DNA of 64,000 nucleotides, taken from NCBI GenBank assembly GCA_016182605.1, contig JACPGE010000036.1, forward strand, positions 1-64,000, written 5' to 3'. Made by a program: the position numbers and the translations under genes. Positions 7,738 to 16,338 of this stretch are shown here, one piece after another. Every line of letters starts with the position of its first letter. The stretch's first letter is position 1. The notes beneath the pieces are model-generated. The model saw nothing but the letters and a program-made list of their open reading frames with translations, had not been told where the DNA came from and made no database searches. This DNA is from Candidatus Hydrogenedentota bacterium (GTDB lineage: Bacteria > Hydrogenedentota > Hydrogenedentia > Hydrogenedentales > JAEUWI01).

Positions 7738-10446
7738 ATGAGTAATCGACTCAGCCGCCAACTGGTAATCCTCGTTTTCGGGAGCTGTATGCTGACCGGT
7801 TTGGTGTCGGGCCTGTGGATCAGCCGATCGGTCGAACGTAACGAGACCGCGAAGCTGAAAAAAACGCTTGGGCTGACGGCCAATCGATACGAGGCCAGCA
7901 CGGAACGCGAGTTCGCGCGCAAACTGGACACCGGTCTGGCAATCACGAAACTATTGCAAGAGGCGCTTCTGGATCCCGGGGCGCCAAGGCTGCCTCTGGA
8001 TCTTGCAAAGGGGGAGGATGGCGCGCTGCGGGTGGCTGTCGGCGAGTTTGGGGCGCACCTCGCCAAGCGCAGCGAGATCACCGTGGAGGCCGAACGCGAT
8101 ATCGAAGTTCTGTTCTACACCGGGCCCAAATTGGCCCAGATAGCGGCAGTAGATTTTCACAACTTCTATTTCGAGTCGGCCGCCGGCGATCTTCTCTTTG
8201 AAACCCCCAAAGCCTGGCCGCTGGAAGCGCGGGCGGATGAAGATTACAGGCAGTACCATGCACTGGTGGCTCCAGAGCAAAATCCACAGCGGAAAGCGGC
8301 GTGGAAACCCGTCTACTACGACGGCATTCAGAAGCTCTGGATGACGAGTCTGCGTGTGCCAATCTACGACGGCGATCGATTTGCCGGCGCGGCGGGCTTC
8401 GACTACATTCTGGAGACCATCTTCCAGACCATCCGGGACATGGATTCAGCCGAAGGCTGGTGCAAAGCCTTTCTGTTTGATTCAGCCGGCAATATTATCG
8501 TTCACGAAGACTACATGGAACAGATCCAGAAGGCGTGGCTCACCCCGTCAAACGAAGTCTTGCTCAAGAACGCGGGTATAGCCGATAAGGGCATCGCCGA
8601 TTTTATCCAAAGTATCCTGAATCAGGGCCAGCGCTCGATGAACGAACAGGTGTTTCTGGATCGGTATGACATGAACTATGCCAGCGTTCGCACCATCGAA
8701 CCGTTGGATTGGAAAATCGTCGTCTACTCGCCGCGCAGCACCATTACCGGCCCGCTGCGCGCCACACAGTTCTCCGTCATCGCCACGGCCACGATCCTGG
8801 CCATGCTGTTGGCGATAGGCCTGAATATCGGATTCCGCAAAATGGTGCTCAGCCGCCTGGCGGCCCTCGCCGATTCCGCAACGCGCCTGGGGGCGGGCGG
8901 CTGGGATGCTCCGCTGCCCGCCATACGCGATGACGAAATTGGTTCGCTCACGGCATCCTTTGGGACCATGGCTGGCGAACTGCATGCGCTCGTAACGGGC
9001 TTGGAAGAGCGCGTGAGCGAACGCACGGCCGAACTCCAGCTTGCCCGCGATGCCGCCGATGCAGCCAACCGGGCCAAGAGCACCTTTCTGGCCAATATGA
9101 GCCATGAAATCCGCACCCCCATGAACGCCGTGCTCGGCTTCGCGCAACTGCTCAATCGGGATCCTTCCCTCTCCGCTTCCGCACGCGAAAAAGTGGCCAC
9201 TATCCTGAAAAGCGGCGACCACCTGCTCTCCATCATCAACGAAATTCTGGAAATGTCCCGCATTGAGGCGGGCCGGGTGGAAATGCGCCTTGCAGCGGTG
9301 GACCTCTACGAACTGCTGGCGGACCTGGCATTCATGTTCCGTATGCGTGCCGAAGAGAAAGGGCTCACACTTGCGCTGGACCGGGACGCGCGCCTTCCGC
9401 GCTATGTGGTCACCGATCTGGGCAAGCTGCGCCAGGTGGTGGCCAATTTGTTGAGCAACGCCGTCAAGTACACCCAGCGGGGTTCCATCGCCGTGCGCGC
9501 CTTCGCCGGCACGCCCGATCGAATCATTGTCGAAGTTCGCGACACCGGTATTGGCATCAGCCCGGCAGAACAGGAATTGCTTTTCCATCCATTCGAGCGG
9601 ACGCGCAGCGGGGAGCAGGCCGCCGGTGGCGCCGGGCTGGGGCTCGCCATCAGCCGCGACTACGCCCATATGTTGGGGGGAGACATCACCCTGGAAAGCC
9701 GTGCCGCTGAGGGTAGCTGTTTCCGATTCGAATTCGAGGCCCCCACTGCGGAAGACCCTCCCGCCAGGGTGGAACCGGTGTGGCGCGTCACCGGACTCGC
9801 GCCGGGTCAGCAAGACATCCGCATCCTGGTGGTAGACGATGAGCCCACGAACAGGGAACTCTTGCGGAAGCTTTTGGCTCCTCTGGGCTTTCTTCTGGAG
9901 GAGGCAGCGGATGGCCACGAGGCTCTGGAAAAGGTCAAAGCCAACCTGCCGCACATTGTCCTGATGGATCTGATTATGCCCCGTATGAACGGCATTGAAG
10001 CAACCCGGATCTTGCGAGAGTCGTTCCGGAAGGAACAGTTGGTTATCCTTGGCGCCAGCGCCAGCGCCTTCGAGGGAGAACGGCAGATCTTCTTCGACGT
10101 GGGCGGCAACGGCTTTATCGCCAAACCATTCCGCGAACAGGAACTATTCGATCTGCTGGCGAGCCACGGCGGAGTCTCCTTTGAGACGGAGGCCATGCCG
10201 TCAAGTGGGCCGGACCTCTTCATGGAAGCGAAATTGGCCTTGGAGAGCATGCCCGGCGCCTGGCGGGAGGCCTTTGCGCAGGCGTTGGCACAAGGGAGCA
10301 TCACCCGTATACGCCGGCTGGGTGAAGAAGCCAATACGATTAGTCCTGTGCTTTCCGCCTATCTGCTCGCGCAGGCTGGAATGTATGATCTCCATGGGCT
10401 GAACAAATTGTGCAACGCGACGGAAAAGGGGTGGGCACGTGGATAA
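7738..10446 (+). CDS. Hybrid sensor histidine kinase with periplasmic sensor
   Basis: A 902-residue membrane kinase. A first membrane helix (residues about 10-30) and a second near 345-365 bracket a roughly 300-residue periplasmic region resembling a Cache-type sensor. HAMP, HisKA and HATPase domains follow, then a receiver. The phosphorylated His is His456 in MSHEIRTPMNAV; ATP-lid signatures include LLSNAVKYT, DTGIGI and GAGLGLAIS; the receiver aspartate is Asp744 (MDLIMPRMNG). The C-terminal about 90 residues resemble a phosphotransfer region but no clear His motif is seen. The ATG follows GAAGGG by 7 nt. The gene overlaps the next kinase by 8 bases, so the two are probably co-translated. 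No DNA-binding output domain is present. The ligand is unknown. Confidence 0.93.
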   Translation: MSNRLSRQLVILVFGSCMLTGLVSGLWISRSVERNETAKLKKTLGLTANRYEASTEREFARKLDTGLAITKLLQEALLDPGAPRLPLDLAKGEDGALRVAVGEFGAHLAKRSEITVEAERDIEVLFYTGPKLAQIAAVDFHNFYFESAAGDLLFETPKAWPLEARADEDYRQYHALVAPEQNPQRKAAWKPVYYDGIQKLWMTSLRVPIYDGDRFAGAAGFDYILETIFQTIRDMDSAEGWCKAFLFDSAGNIIVHEDYMEQIQKAWLTPSNEVLLKNAGIADKGIADFIQSILNQGQRSMNEQVFLDRYDMNYASVRTIEPLDWKIVVYSPRSTITGPLRATQFSVIATATILAMLLAIGLNIGFRKMVLSRLAALADSATRLGAGGWDAPLPAIRDDEIGSLTASFGTMAGELHALVTGLEERVSERTAELQLARDAADAANRAKSTFLANMSHEIRTPMNAVLGFAQLLNRDPSLSASAREKVATILKSGDHLLSIINEILEMSRIEAGRVEMRLAAVDLYELLADLAFMFRMRAEEKGLTLALDRDARLPRYVVTDLGKLRQVVANLLSNAVKYTQRGSIAVRAFAGTPDRIIVEVRDTGIGISPAEQELLFHPFERTRSGEQAAGGAGLGLAISRDYAHMLGGDITLESRAAEGSCFRFEFEAPTAEDPPARVEPVWRVTGLAPGQQDIRILVVDDEPTNRELLRKLLAPLGFLLEEAADGHEALEKVKANLPHIVLMDLIMPRMNGIEATRILRESFRKEQLVILGASASAFEGERQIFFDVGGNGFIAKPFREQELFDLLASHGGVSFETEAMPSSGPDLFMEAKLALESMPGAWREAFAQALAQGSITRIRRLGEEANTISPVLSAYLLAQAGMYDLHGLNKLCNATEKGWARG

Positions 10447-12826
10447 CAGACCCGTGATTCTTATCGTCGATGACACACCAGAGAACTTGCGGGTTCTGGG
10501 CAACATGCTCGAAAGCGAGTATGAAGTGCGGATTGCCACCAACGGGATCCAAGCCCTGGATTCCGTCAGAATTTCTGCCCCCGATCTGATACTTCTCGAC
10601 GTCATGATGCCTGAAATGGATGGCTTCACGGTGTGCCGGCAGCTAAAGTCACATCCCGATTGGGCCATGCTGCCCGTAATTGTCGTCAGTGCGCTCGACG
10701 CGCCCGAACAAAAGCTCCGGGCTTTTCGCGAAGGCGCGGTGGACTACATCACCAAGCCCTTCCAGGCCGATGAGGTCGTTGCCCGGGTCCGCACCCACCT
10801 CCAGCTAAGCCGCTTCGAGGATTTGAAACGCGAAGTCGATGAGCGCAAACGTGCCGAAATGGCGCTCCTGGAGAGCGAGGAACGCACCAGACAGATCATC
10901 GAAACGGCCCTGGACGCCGTTGTGACCATGGACGCCACCGGACATATCACAGGCTGGAACCCGCAGGCCGAAGTCATTTTTGGGTGGAGCGCCGCTGAGA
11001 TCATCGGACGCGCCCTCGCCGGCACCATCATTCCGCAGTCACAGCGGCTCCAACACGAGCAGGGATTCCGGCGATACCTCCAAACAGGCGTCAGCCGGAT
11101 GCTCGATCGCCGGCTGGAACTCACCGCGCTGCGGCGCAACCTCGAAGAGTTCCCGGTGGAATTGACCGTGGCCGCGGTCCAGGTCCGCGGCGAGCAGCAA
11201 TTCAGCGCCTTCATCCGCGATATCACAGAGCGCCAGCGTGTGGAGAAGGAGCTTCGCGAGAGTGAAGCACGGGAACGGCGGCTCAATGAACGCTTCTCCC
11301 TCGCCGTGGATTCCGCCGGCATCGGGGTTTGGGACTACGATATTGTCAACGGCGTTCTCGTGTGGGACGAGCAGATGTTCCACCTGTATCCGGTTGACCC
11401 AGAGAAATTTTCCGGCACCTACGACGCATGGGAACGGGGAATTCACCCCGACGATATCACGCGGGCCAATATGGAGGTGCAACAAGCCATTCGGGGCGAA
11501 CAGCCTTTTGATACGGAATTCCGGGTGCTTTGGCCTTCCGGAGAGGTGCGTCACATTAAGGCGAACGCGCGGGTCGTGCGGGACGCAGAGGGCAATCCCG
11601 TCCGCTTGATCGGGGTCAACTACGATATTTCAGGGCGCAAGCGGGCGGAAGCACAGCGGGAGGAGCTGCAATTGCAGTTGCGCCAATCTCACAAGATGGA
11701 GGCGATCGGCACCCTGGCCGGCGGCATTGCCCACGATTTCAATAACATCCTGGGCGCAATCATCGGGCACGCGGAACTGCTTCGGCAAAGCGTCGACCTG
11801 GACGAAGCAATCGAGACGTCCTCGCTGGACGCGATCCTGCATGCCGCCGGCCGTGCCACTGATCTCGTGCGCCAGATTCTGACCTTCAGCCGCCGCAGCG
11901 ACGTCATAAAGAAACCCGTGCGGCTGGATCTGGTCGTGGCAGAGGCGATGAAACTCTTGCGGGGCGCACTGCCTGCTATCATCGAGATTAAGCAAGATCT
12001 TGCTCCCTGTCCGGGGCTCGTTCTCGCCGATGCCGTGCATATGCATCAGATCGTCATGAACCTGTGCACCAACGCGGCCCATGCCATGGGCGACCGGGGT
12101 GGACTACTGACGGTCGGTATTGGCGCCGTGGAATTGAAAGGGGGGGAAGCGTGGGCGCCGCTAAACTTGCAGCCGGACCGCTACTTGACGCTGACGGTAT
12201 CGGACACCGGCTGCGGCATTGCGGCAGAACACCTTGATCACATTTTCGAACCCTTCTTCACCTCCAAGGCCCAGGGTGAAGGAACAGGCTTGGGCTTGGC
12301 CGTGGTCCACGGGATTGTTCAGGAACACGGGGGGGGAATTGTGGTTGAAAGTGAAGCGGGCCGGGGAACCACGATCCGCATCCTGTTACCCCAGTTGCGA
12401 GATGTGGAAAGCGCCGGCAGCATCATCAAGCCGCCGTCCAAGTATCCCGAAGGTCACGAACGGATTCTGTTGGTGGACGATGAGGAGCCGATCCTGAACG
12501 TCATGAGCAAGATGCTGACCAAATTGGGGTATGACGTGGTTGCACGCGACCGGGCAGCCAAAGCGCTGGATCTGGTGGTGGGAGACCAGGAACATTTCGA
12601 TCTCATCATAACCGATCTGATGATGCCGGTCATGACCGGGAAGGACTTGCGCCGCCAGATCGACGAGGCAGGCATATCGATGCGCATGATCCTGAGCACC
12701 GGTTACAGTGAAAGTCTCACGCTGGAGAAAGCGAAGGAATTGGGCTTTGGAGATCTGCTTCGAAAGCCGCTGGGCATCGAAGAACTGGCTACGCGTGTGC
12801 GGCGTGTACTGGATGGCGAAGTCTGA
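10439..12826 (+). CDS. Soluble REC-PAS-PAS-kinase-REC hybrid histidine kinase
   Basis: A 795-residue cytosolic kinase translated from a GTG codon preceded by AAAGGGG. Domains in order: receiver (Asp54 in LLDVMMPEMDG), PAS (about 150-280, ending in an FIRDITERQR linker), PAS/PAC (about 290-400), HisKA with His432 in GGIAHDFNNILG, HATPase (NLCTNAAHAM, DTGCGI, GTGLGLAVV) and a C-terminal receiver (Asp726 in IITDLMMPVMTG). This order is typical of kinases that receive phosphate from an upstream partner and pass it on through their own receiver. The 8-base overlap with the membrane kinase suggests a two-protein phosphorelay, with the N-terminal receiver as the likely acceptor. The response protein is not encoded nearby. 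It converges on the sulfatase gene 13 bases away. Confidence 0.93.
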   Translation: MDNRPVILIVDDTPENLRVLGNMLESEYEVRIATNGIQALDSVRISAPDLILLDVMMPEMDGFTVCRQLKSHPDWAMLPVIVVSALDAPEQKLRAFREGAVDYITKPFQADEVVARVRTHLQLSRFEDLKREVDERKRAEMALLESEERTRQIIETALDAVVTMDATGHITGWNPQAEVIFGWSAAEIIGRALAGTIIPQSQRLQHEQGFRRYLQTGVSRMLDRRLELTALRRNLEEFPVELTVAAVQVRGEQQFSAFIRDITERQRVEKELRESEARERRLNERFSLAVDSAGIGVWDYDIVNGVLVWDEQMFHLYPVDPEKFSGTYDAWERGIHPDDITRANMEVQQAIRGEQPFDTEFRVLWPSGEVRHIKANARVVRDAEGNPVRLIGVNYDISGRKRAEAQREELQLQLRQSHKMEAIGTLAGGIAHDFNNILGAIIGHAELLRQSVDLDEAIETSSLDAILHAAGRATDLVRQILTFSRRSDVIKKPVRLDLVVAEAMKLLRGALPAIIEIKQDLAPCPGLVLADAVHMHQIVMNLCTNAAHAMGDRGGLLTVGIGAVELKGGEAWAPLNLQPDRYLTLTVSDTGCGIAAEHLDHIFEPFFTSKAQGEGTGLGLAVVHGIVQEHGGGIVVESEAGRGTTIRILLPQLRDVESAGSIIKPPSKYPEGHERILLVDDEEPILNVMSKMLTKLGYDVVARDRAAKALDLVVGDQEHFDLIITDLMMPVMTGKDLRRQIDEAGISMRMILSTGYSESLTLEKAKELGFGDLLRKPLGIEELATRVRRVLDGEV

Positions 12827-12839
12827 TTCGGGTTTGCCG

Positions 12840-14282
12840 TCACGTTCCCTGTAACGCGGCCAGCATCTTTTCTTGTTCCTCGATAAAGGCCTCCGCGCGC
12901 GCATGCTCGGCTTCCGGGTCCACGAAGCTGCGCAAGAGCGTCTGCAAGTCCTGCTCCACTTTTGCGCCTTTTCCCGAGCAATTGTTCAATTCCTCCGGGT
13001 CTTCCGCCAGATTGAAAAGCTGGCTTGCCGCCCCATGGTGCCACAGCAGCTTCCAGTCGCCCTCGCGGACCATGAACGACGATCCCCGGGTGCCATGCCC
13101 GTGATACTCACTAAATATGGGCCGGTCCGCAGGCAGCTTGGCCACTTCCTGCAGGGGCTGGCCGCTCCACCCGGCAGGACGGCTTTTCCCCGTCGCGGCG
13201 AAGAGGGTGGCCTGCACATCGAGCAGGCCGGCGGGCGCCGCCACGCGTTTTCCCGCCTGGAATCCCGGACCACACGCATAGATGGGCACGCGCACGGAAT
13301 CCTCGTAGAGGCTGCATTTCCACCACATGCCGAACTTCCCCAGCATTTCGCCATGATCGGAACAGTAGATGAAAACGGTGTTCTCCGAGAGGCCGGCCTG
13401 ATCCAGCGTATCGAGAAAGCGCCCCACGGCGTGGTCGATATAGGTGACGCAGCCCAGGTAGCCCCGGCGCAGGCCCCGGATCTGTTCCTCGTTGAAGGTA
13501 TGGGTCTCGAAGTGGTTCTGGAGATCTTGCGCGTAGGGGTGCTTCGCGGACGCGGCCTCGAAGCCGTGGGCGGGGAGATCGGCGCCCTGCGGATAGCGTT
13601 CCCAGATGGCCTGGGTATTGTAGTGCGGAAAATGGGGGGCGTTCACATTGGCCACGAGGGTGAAGGGCTTTCCCAGGGTCTGGGGGCGGGTGCGCAGCCA
13701 CTCCAGCGCCGCATCCACCACTGCGGTATCGCCCGCCCAGGCATGCTCCCGGACGCCCCAGGCGTGGGCGCGCTGCTGCCCATCGCCCACGCGAATCGCC
13801 AGGGGATTGCGCGACACGTTCAGGTCGCCGGGGCGGGGACGATCATGCGCCTCGATACACTCGGAAAAACCGGCCTCCGCCACCGGGCGGTAGAAGTCCG
13901 ATTTGCCCAGGTGCACGGTGTGGACGCCCTGCCCGGCCAGCACCGCGCCATAACCGGGATAGTCGTACGACACCACATTGCAATTGTTGTAGACCTGGAT
14001 CTCGTGCGTGCGCCGGCCCGTGAGAAAGGCGCTCCGGCTCGGGTGGCACAACGGGGAGGGGCAATAGCCGTTCTCAAAGAGCGTGCCCCGCGCCGCGAGG
14101 CGTTCCAGGTTTGGCGTTTGGAGAAAGGGATGGCCCTGCACCGAAGTGAATTTCGGATTGTGCTCGTCGGACATGAGGACGACCACATTGTACGCGGGCG
14201 TTTCCTCCGCCGAAGCGGTGAATGGAGCCGCCATCGCCGCCGCCGTGGCAGTCTGGAGAAATTCTCGTCGATTGAGTTGCAT
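12840..14282 (-). CDS. Tat-exported sulfatase (C-H-P-S-R type)
   Basis: A 480-residue sulfatase with a twin-arginine leader (NRREFLQTATAAAMAAP). The metal-binding start VVVLMSDEHNPKF is followed by the activation motif CHPSRSAFLTG with Cys79, which would become formylglycine. YCSDHGEMLGKFGMWWK carries further active-site residues. It would remove sulfate groups from an unknown substrate in the periplasm or outside. Two ATG codons five codons apart could start it; neither has a strong ribosome-binding site, and the second, directly before QLNRREF, is preferred because it gives a normal Tat leader. It is followed by the converging kinase operon, and another sulfatase gene lies upstream on the same strand. 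A degraded copy of its 3' end lies at 6811-7095. Confidence 0.93.
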   Translation of the reverse strand: MQLNRREFLQTATAAAMAAPFTASAEETPAYNVVVLMSDEHNPKFTSVQGHPFLQTPNLERLAARGTLFENGYCPSPLCHPSRSAFLTGRRTHEIQVYNNCNVVSYDYPGYGAVLAGQGVHTVHLGKSDFYRPVAEAGFSECIEAHDRPRPGDLNVSRNPLAIRVGDGQQRAHAWGVREHAWAGDTAVVDAALEWLRTRPQTLGKPFTLVANVNAPHFPHYNTQAIWERYPQGADLPAHGFEAASAKHPYAQDLQNHFETHTFNEEQIRGLRRGYLGCVTYIDHAVGRFLDTLDQAGLSENTVFIYCSDHGEMLGKFGMWWKCSLYEDSVRVPIYACGPGFQAGKRVAAPAGLLDVQATLFAATGKSRPAGWSGQPLQEVAKLPADRPIFSEYHGHGTRGSSFMVREGDWKLLWHHGAASQLFNLAEDPEELNNCSGKGAKVEQDLQTLLRSFVDPEAEHARAEAFIEEQEKMLAALQGT

Positions 14283-14353
14283 GATGGGTATTTCCATGGA
14301 TTGAATCGCTCTGGGATCGCTGAACTGCTCGCGGCCCCTATAGAATCGATCGG

Positions 14354-14389
14354 ACGGATCAGCCGGATCCGGCCGATCCGGCCGATTAA
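14354..14389. repeat. 9-bp tandem repeat array between sulfatase genes
   Basis: Units ACGGATCAG, CCGGATCCG, GCCGATCCG and GCCGATTAA follow one another with a strict 9-bp period in the 120-base gap between two sulfatase genes. The units are partly self-complementary (CGGATCCG), so RNA across the array can fold. Confidence 0.65.
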
Positions 14390-14405
14390 ATTTCTTAGTC
14401 TTCCC

Positions 14406-15773
14406 TCACAGCACCAATTCATAGGGGTCCTCCGCCTTCTTCAGCCACCCGCGCGTGGCCTCTGCCAGTTGCTGCCGCAGCGCCTGGTGTTCGGGCTTTT
14501 CGCTCAGGTCGTTCATCTGGTAGGGGTCGGCGATATTGTCGTAGAGCCGGTGATAGCCCCCGGGGCCGTGGGCGAAGGTATGCGTCTTCGTGCGCACGCC
14601 TCGGAAAATGGGCGCGGGGTGCTTGTCGCCGCTGGAGGCGTTGGTCTTTTGAATGTGCATGAGGAACTGGTGCTCGGGATCGGGGCCGTGCCCTTCGTAG
14701 ACCCACGGCGAGAAATCCTGTCCCTGGCACGCCCCGGGCACGGAGAGGCCCGCGAGGCCGCAGAGGGTGGGGAACATGTCGATGGTACCGATGAGCGCGC
14801 TGGTGCTGCTGCCGGGCGGGATGACGCCGGGCTGCCACACGAGGAGGGGCACGTGGATGCTCTCCTCGTAGCATTGGCGCTTGCCGCCCAGCCCCTGCGA
14901 GCCGTGCATGGAGCCGTGGTCGGAGCCGTAGACGAGCACCGTGTTTTTCACGAGGTCCAGTTCCTCCAGCAAGGCCATCACGCGGCCCACCTCGCCGTCG
15001 ATGGCGCTGATGTGGCCGTGGTAGCCCTCGTAGTGGGGGTAACCGTTGTTTTTCATGACCGTCTGTTCGGCGGCAGCGTCCAGGCGCACATTGGGCCGGT
15101 AGGGGATGGAATCCTTCGGGTAGAGCGCGAGTTTTTCCTTCGGCGGGTCGGTGAACTTCGAGTGGGGCGGGTTCAGCGAGAGGGTGAGGAAGAAGCGCTC
15201 GTCTTTATGCGCGCGAATGAAGTCGAGCCCCTGATCGGTCATGAGCGTGGCGTTGTAGCCCTTGGGCTGCACCGGCGCGCCGTCCGCCGGATGGTATTTG
15301 CTCGTGTCCCAGTGCACGTTGGTGCCGGTCCAGATGAGGCTGTGTTCGAAGCCGAAGGGCTCGGCGCGCTCCCCGCCGAGGTGCCACTTGCCGATGTAGC
15401 CGGTCCGGTATCCCGCTTCCTGGAAGCGGTGCGCCACGGTCTGGGTGCCGTGGGGCAGTTCGATGCCGTTGTCGATGACGCCGTTCTGATACGGCCAGCG
15501 CCCGGAGAGGAGCATGCCGCGGTAGGGCGAGCAGACGGGGTAATTGCTGATGCACTGCTGGAAGCTGAAACCCTCGCGGGCCATGCGCGCCAGGTGTGGC
15601 GTGTGCACTTGCGGGAGTTCCGTGAAGGACATGGACTGGTAGCGGTGCTCATCGGAGAAAAGGTAGATGACATTCGGGCGCTCCACACGCGCGGGCGCCG
15701 CTTGGGCGGTGGCACTAGCGAGGTAAAGGCCCACAGCGGCGCTGGTGGTGCTGAGGAATTCTCTTCGGTCCAT
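14406..15773 (-). CDS. Tat-exported sulfatase (C-S-P-Y-R type)
   Basis: A 455-residue sulfatase beginning with a Tat leader (MDRREFLSTTSAAVGLYLAS). VIYLFSDEHRYQSM forms the first metal site, and YPVCSPYRGMLLSG contains the canonical activation motif with Cys81. YGSDHGSMHGSQGLGGKRQ matches the conserved Asp/His and Lys block. It belongs to the same S1 superfamily as its neighbour but differs in sequence, so it probably acts on another sulfate linkage. A GGAGG ribosome-binding site 7 nt before the ATG decides the start; a longer open frame adds 28 residues without leader character. Part of its leader-coding DNA is repeated just upstream at the start of the chimeric ORF. Confidence 0.94.
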   Translation of the reverse strand: MDRREFLSTTSAAVGLYLASATAQAAPARVERPNVIYLFSDEHRYQSMSFTELPQVHTPHLARMAREGFSFQQCISNYPVCSPYRGMLLSGRWPYQNGVIDNGIELPHGTQTVAHRFQEAGYRTGYIGKWHLGGERAEPFGFEHSLIWTGTNVHWDTSKYHPADGAPVQPKGYNATLMTDQGLDFIRAHKDERFFLTLSLNPPHSKFTDPPKEKLALYPKDSIPYRPNVRLDAAAEQTVMKNNGYPHYEGYHGHISAIDGEVGRVMALLEELDLVKNTVLVYGSDHGSMHGSQGLGGKRQCYEESIHVPLLVWQPGVIPPGSSTSALIGTIDMFPTLCGLAGLSVPGACQGQDFSPWVYEGHGPDPEHQFLMHIQKTNASSGDKHPAPIFRGVRTKTHTFAHGPGGYHRLYDNIADPYQMNDLSEKPEHQALRQQLAEATRGWLKKAEDPYELVL

Positions 15774-15853
15774 GGGTTGCCTCCAAATTGGTAGTAGCGG
15801 AACAAGGCCGGTAGGGCGCGCCTCCTCTGTTCCACGCCCAATTCGCTCGATCT

Positions 15854-16204
15854 TCATTTCAGCACCTCCCAGTGCCCGCGCTTGGTGGCGCCAACGCGGC
15901 GGATGGCTCCGCGGGCCTTCAACTGGCTGACCAGCCGTTCAATCGTGCGCGTGGTCTTGTCAAGACTTTGGGCAATTTCGGGAAGTGTGATTGCAGGATT
16001 CTTTTTCATCAACCGAAGAATTTCTCCCGACATTTCTCCCGACATTTCTCCCGACATTTTCACCGGCGTTTTCACCGGCGCGGGGACCGCAAACTGGACC
16101 CACAGGCCGCTCGACTCTTCGCGCAGGAGGGGAGCCGCCAGGCCCCGGCTGAGGTAAAGCCCCTCAGCGGCGCTGATGGTGCTGAGGAATTCTCTTCGGT
16201 CCAT
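15854..16204 (-). CDS. Chimeric ORF: sulfatase Tat leader fused to winged helix
   Basis: This 116-residue ORF opens with MDRREFLSTISAAEGLYLS, nearly identical to the leader of the adjacent sulfatase. A 12-bp tandem repeat encoding SGEM units follows, then a winged-helix domain (ITLPEIAQSLDKTTRTIERL, then RRVGATKRGHWEVLK) of the type found at the C-terminus of AlbA/Fic-type regulators. The DNA around the start (about 16146-16210) repeats 15715-15780 at high identity, so the leader was copied onto a transcription-factor fragment, or the body of a sulfatase was replaced. A DNA-binding domain behind an export signal makes little sense, so it may be a pseudogene; alternatively translation starts later, at one of the MSGE methionines, giving a small cytosolic regulator. 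It lies 80 bases upstream of the sulfatase. Confidence 0.55.
   Translation of the reverse strand: MDRREFLSTISAAEGLYLSRGLAAPLLREESSGLWVQFAVPAPVKTPVKMSGEMSGEMSGEILRLMKKNPAITLPEIAQSLDKTTRTIERLVSQLKARGAIRRVGATKRGHWEVLK
16020..16082. repeat. 12-bp tandem repeats inside the chimeric ORF
   Basis: TTTCTCCCGACA-type 12-mers repeat three times (about 16020-16057), followed by two copies of TTTTCACCGGCG. Being a multiple of three, the unit keeps the reading frame (Met-Ser-Gly-Glu repeats). Confidence 0.75.
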
Positions 16205-16338
16205 GGTATGTCTCCTGTGAAACTGTTATTAGAGCCCGTAGTGACGGTAGAGTCAACCTGTGCGTTTTCCACTGCCGTCTTGTACAATACGGACTTCACC
16301 CGTGCAGCCCGGTCCTCATACACCTTTCCGAGGTTTCC

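Noticed and set aside
8548-9954. A 468-codon minus-strand frame inside the membrane kinase gene
   Set aside because: Overlaps the kinase domains on the other strand and has no recognisable motif.
12873-15794. A 973-codon plus-strand open frame across two sulfatase genes
   Set aside because: It is antisense to two genes with full catalytic motifs, Tat leaders and, for one of them, a clear ribosome-binding site. High GC leaves long shadow frames; the translation shows no family motif.
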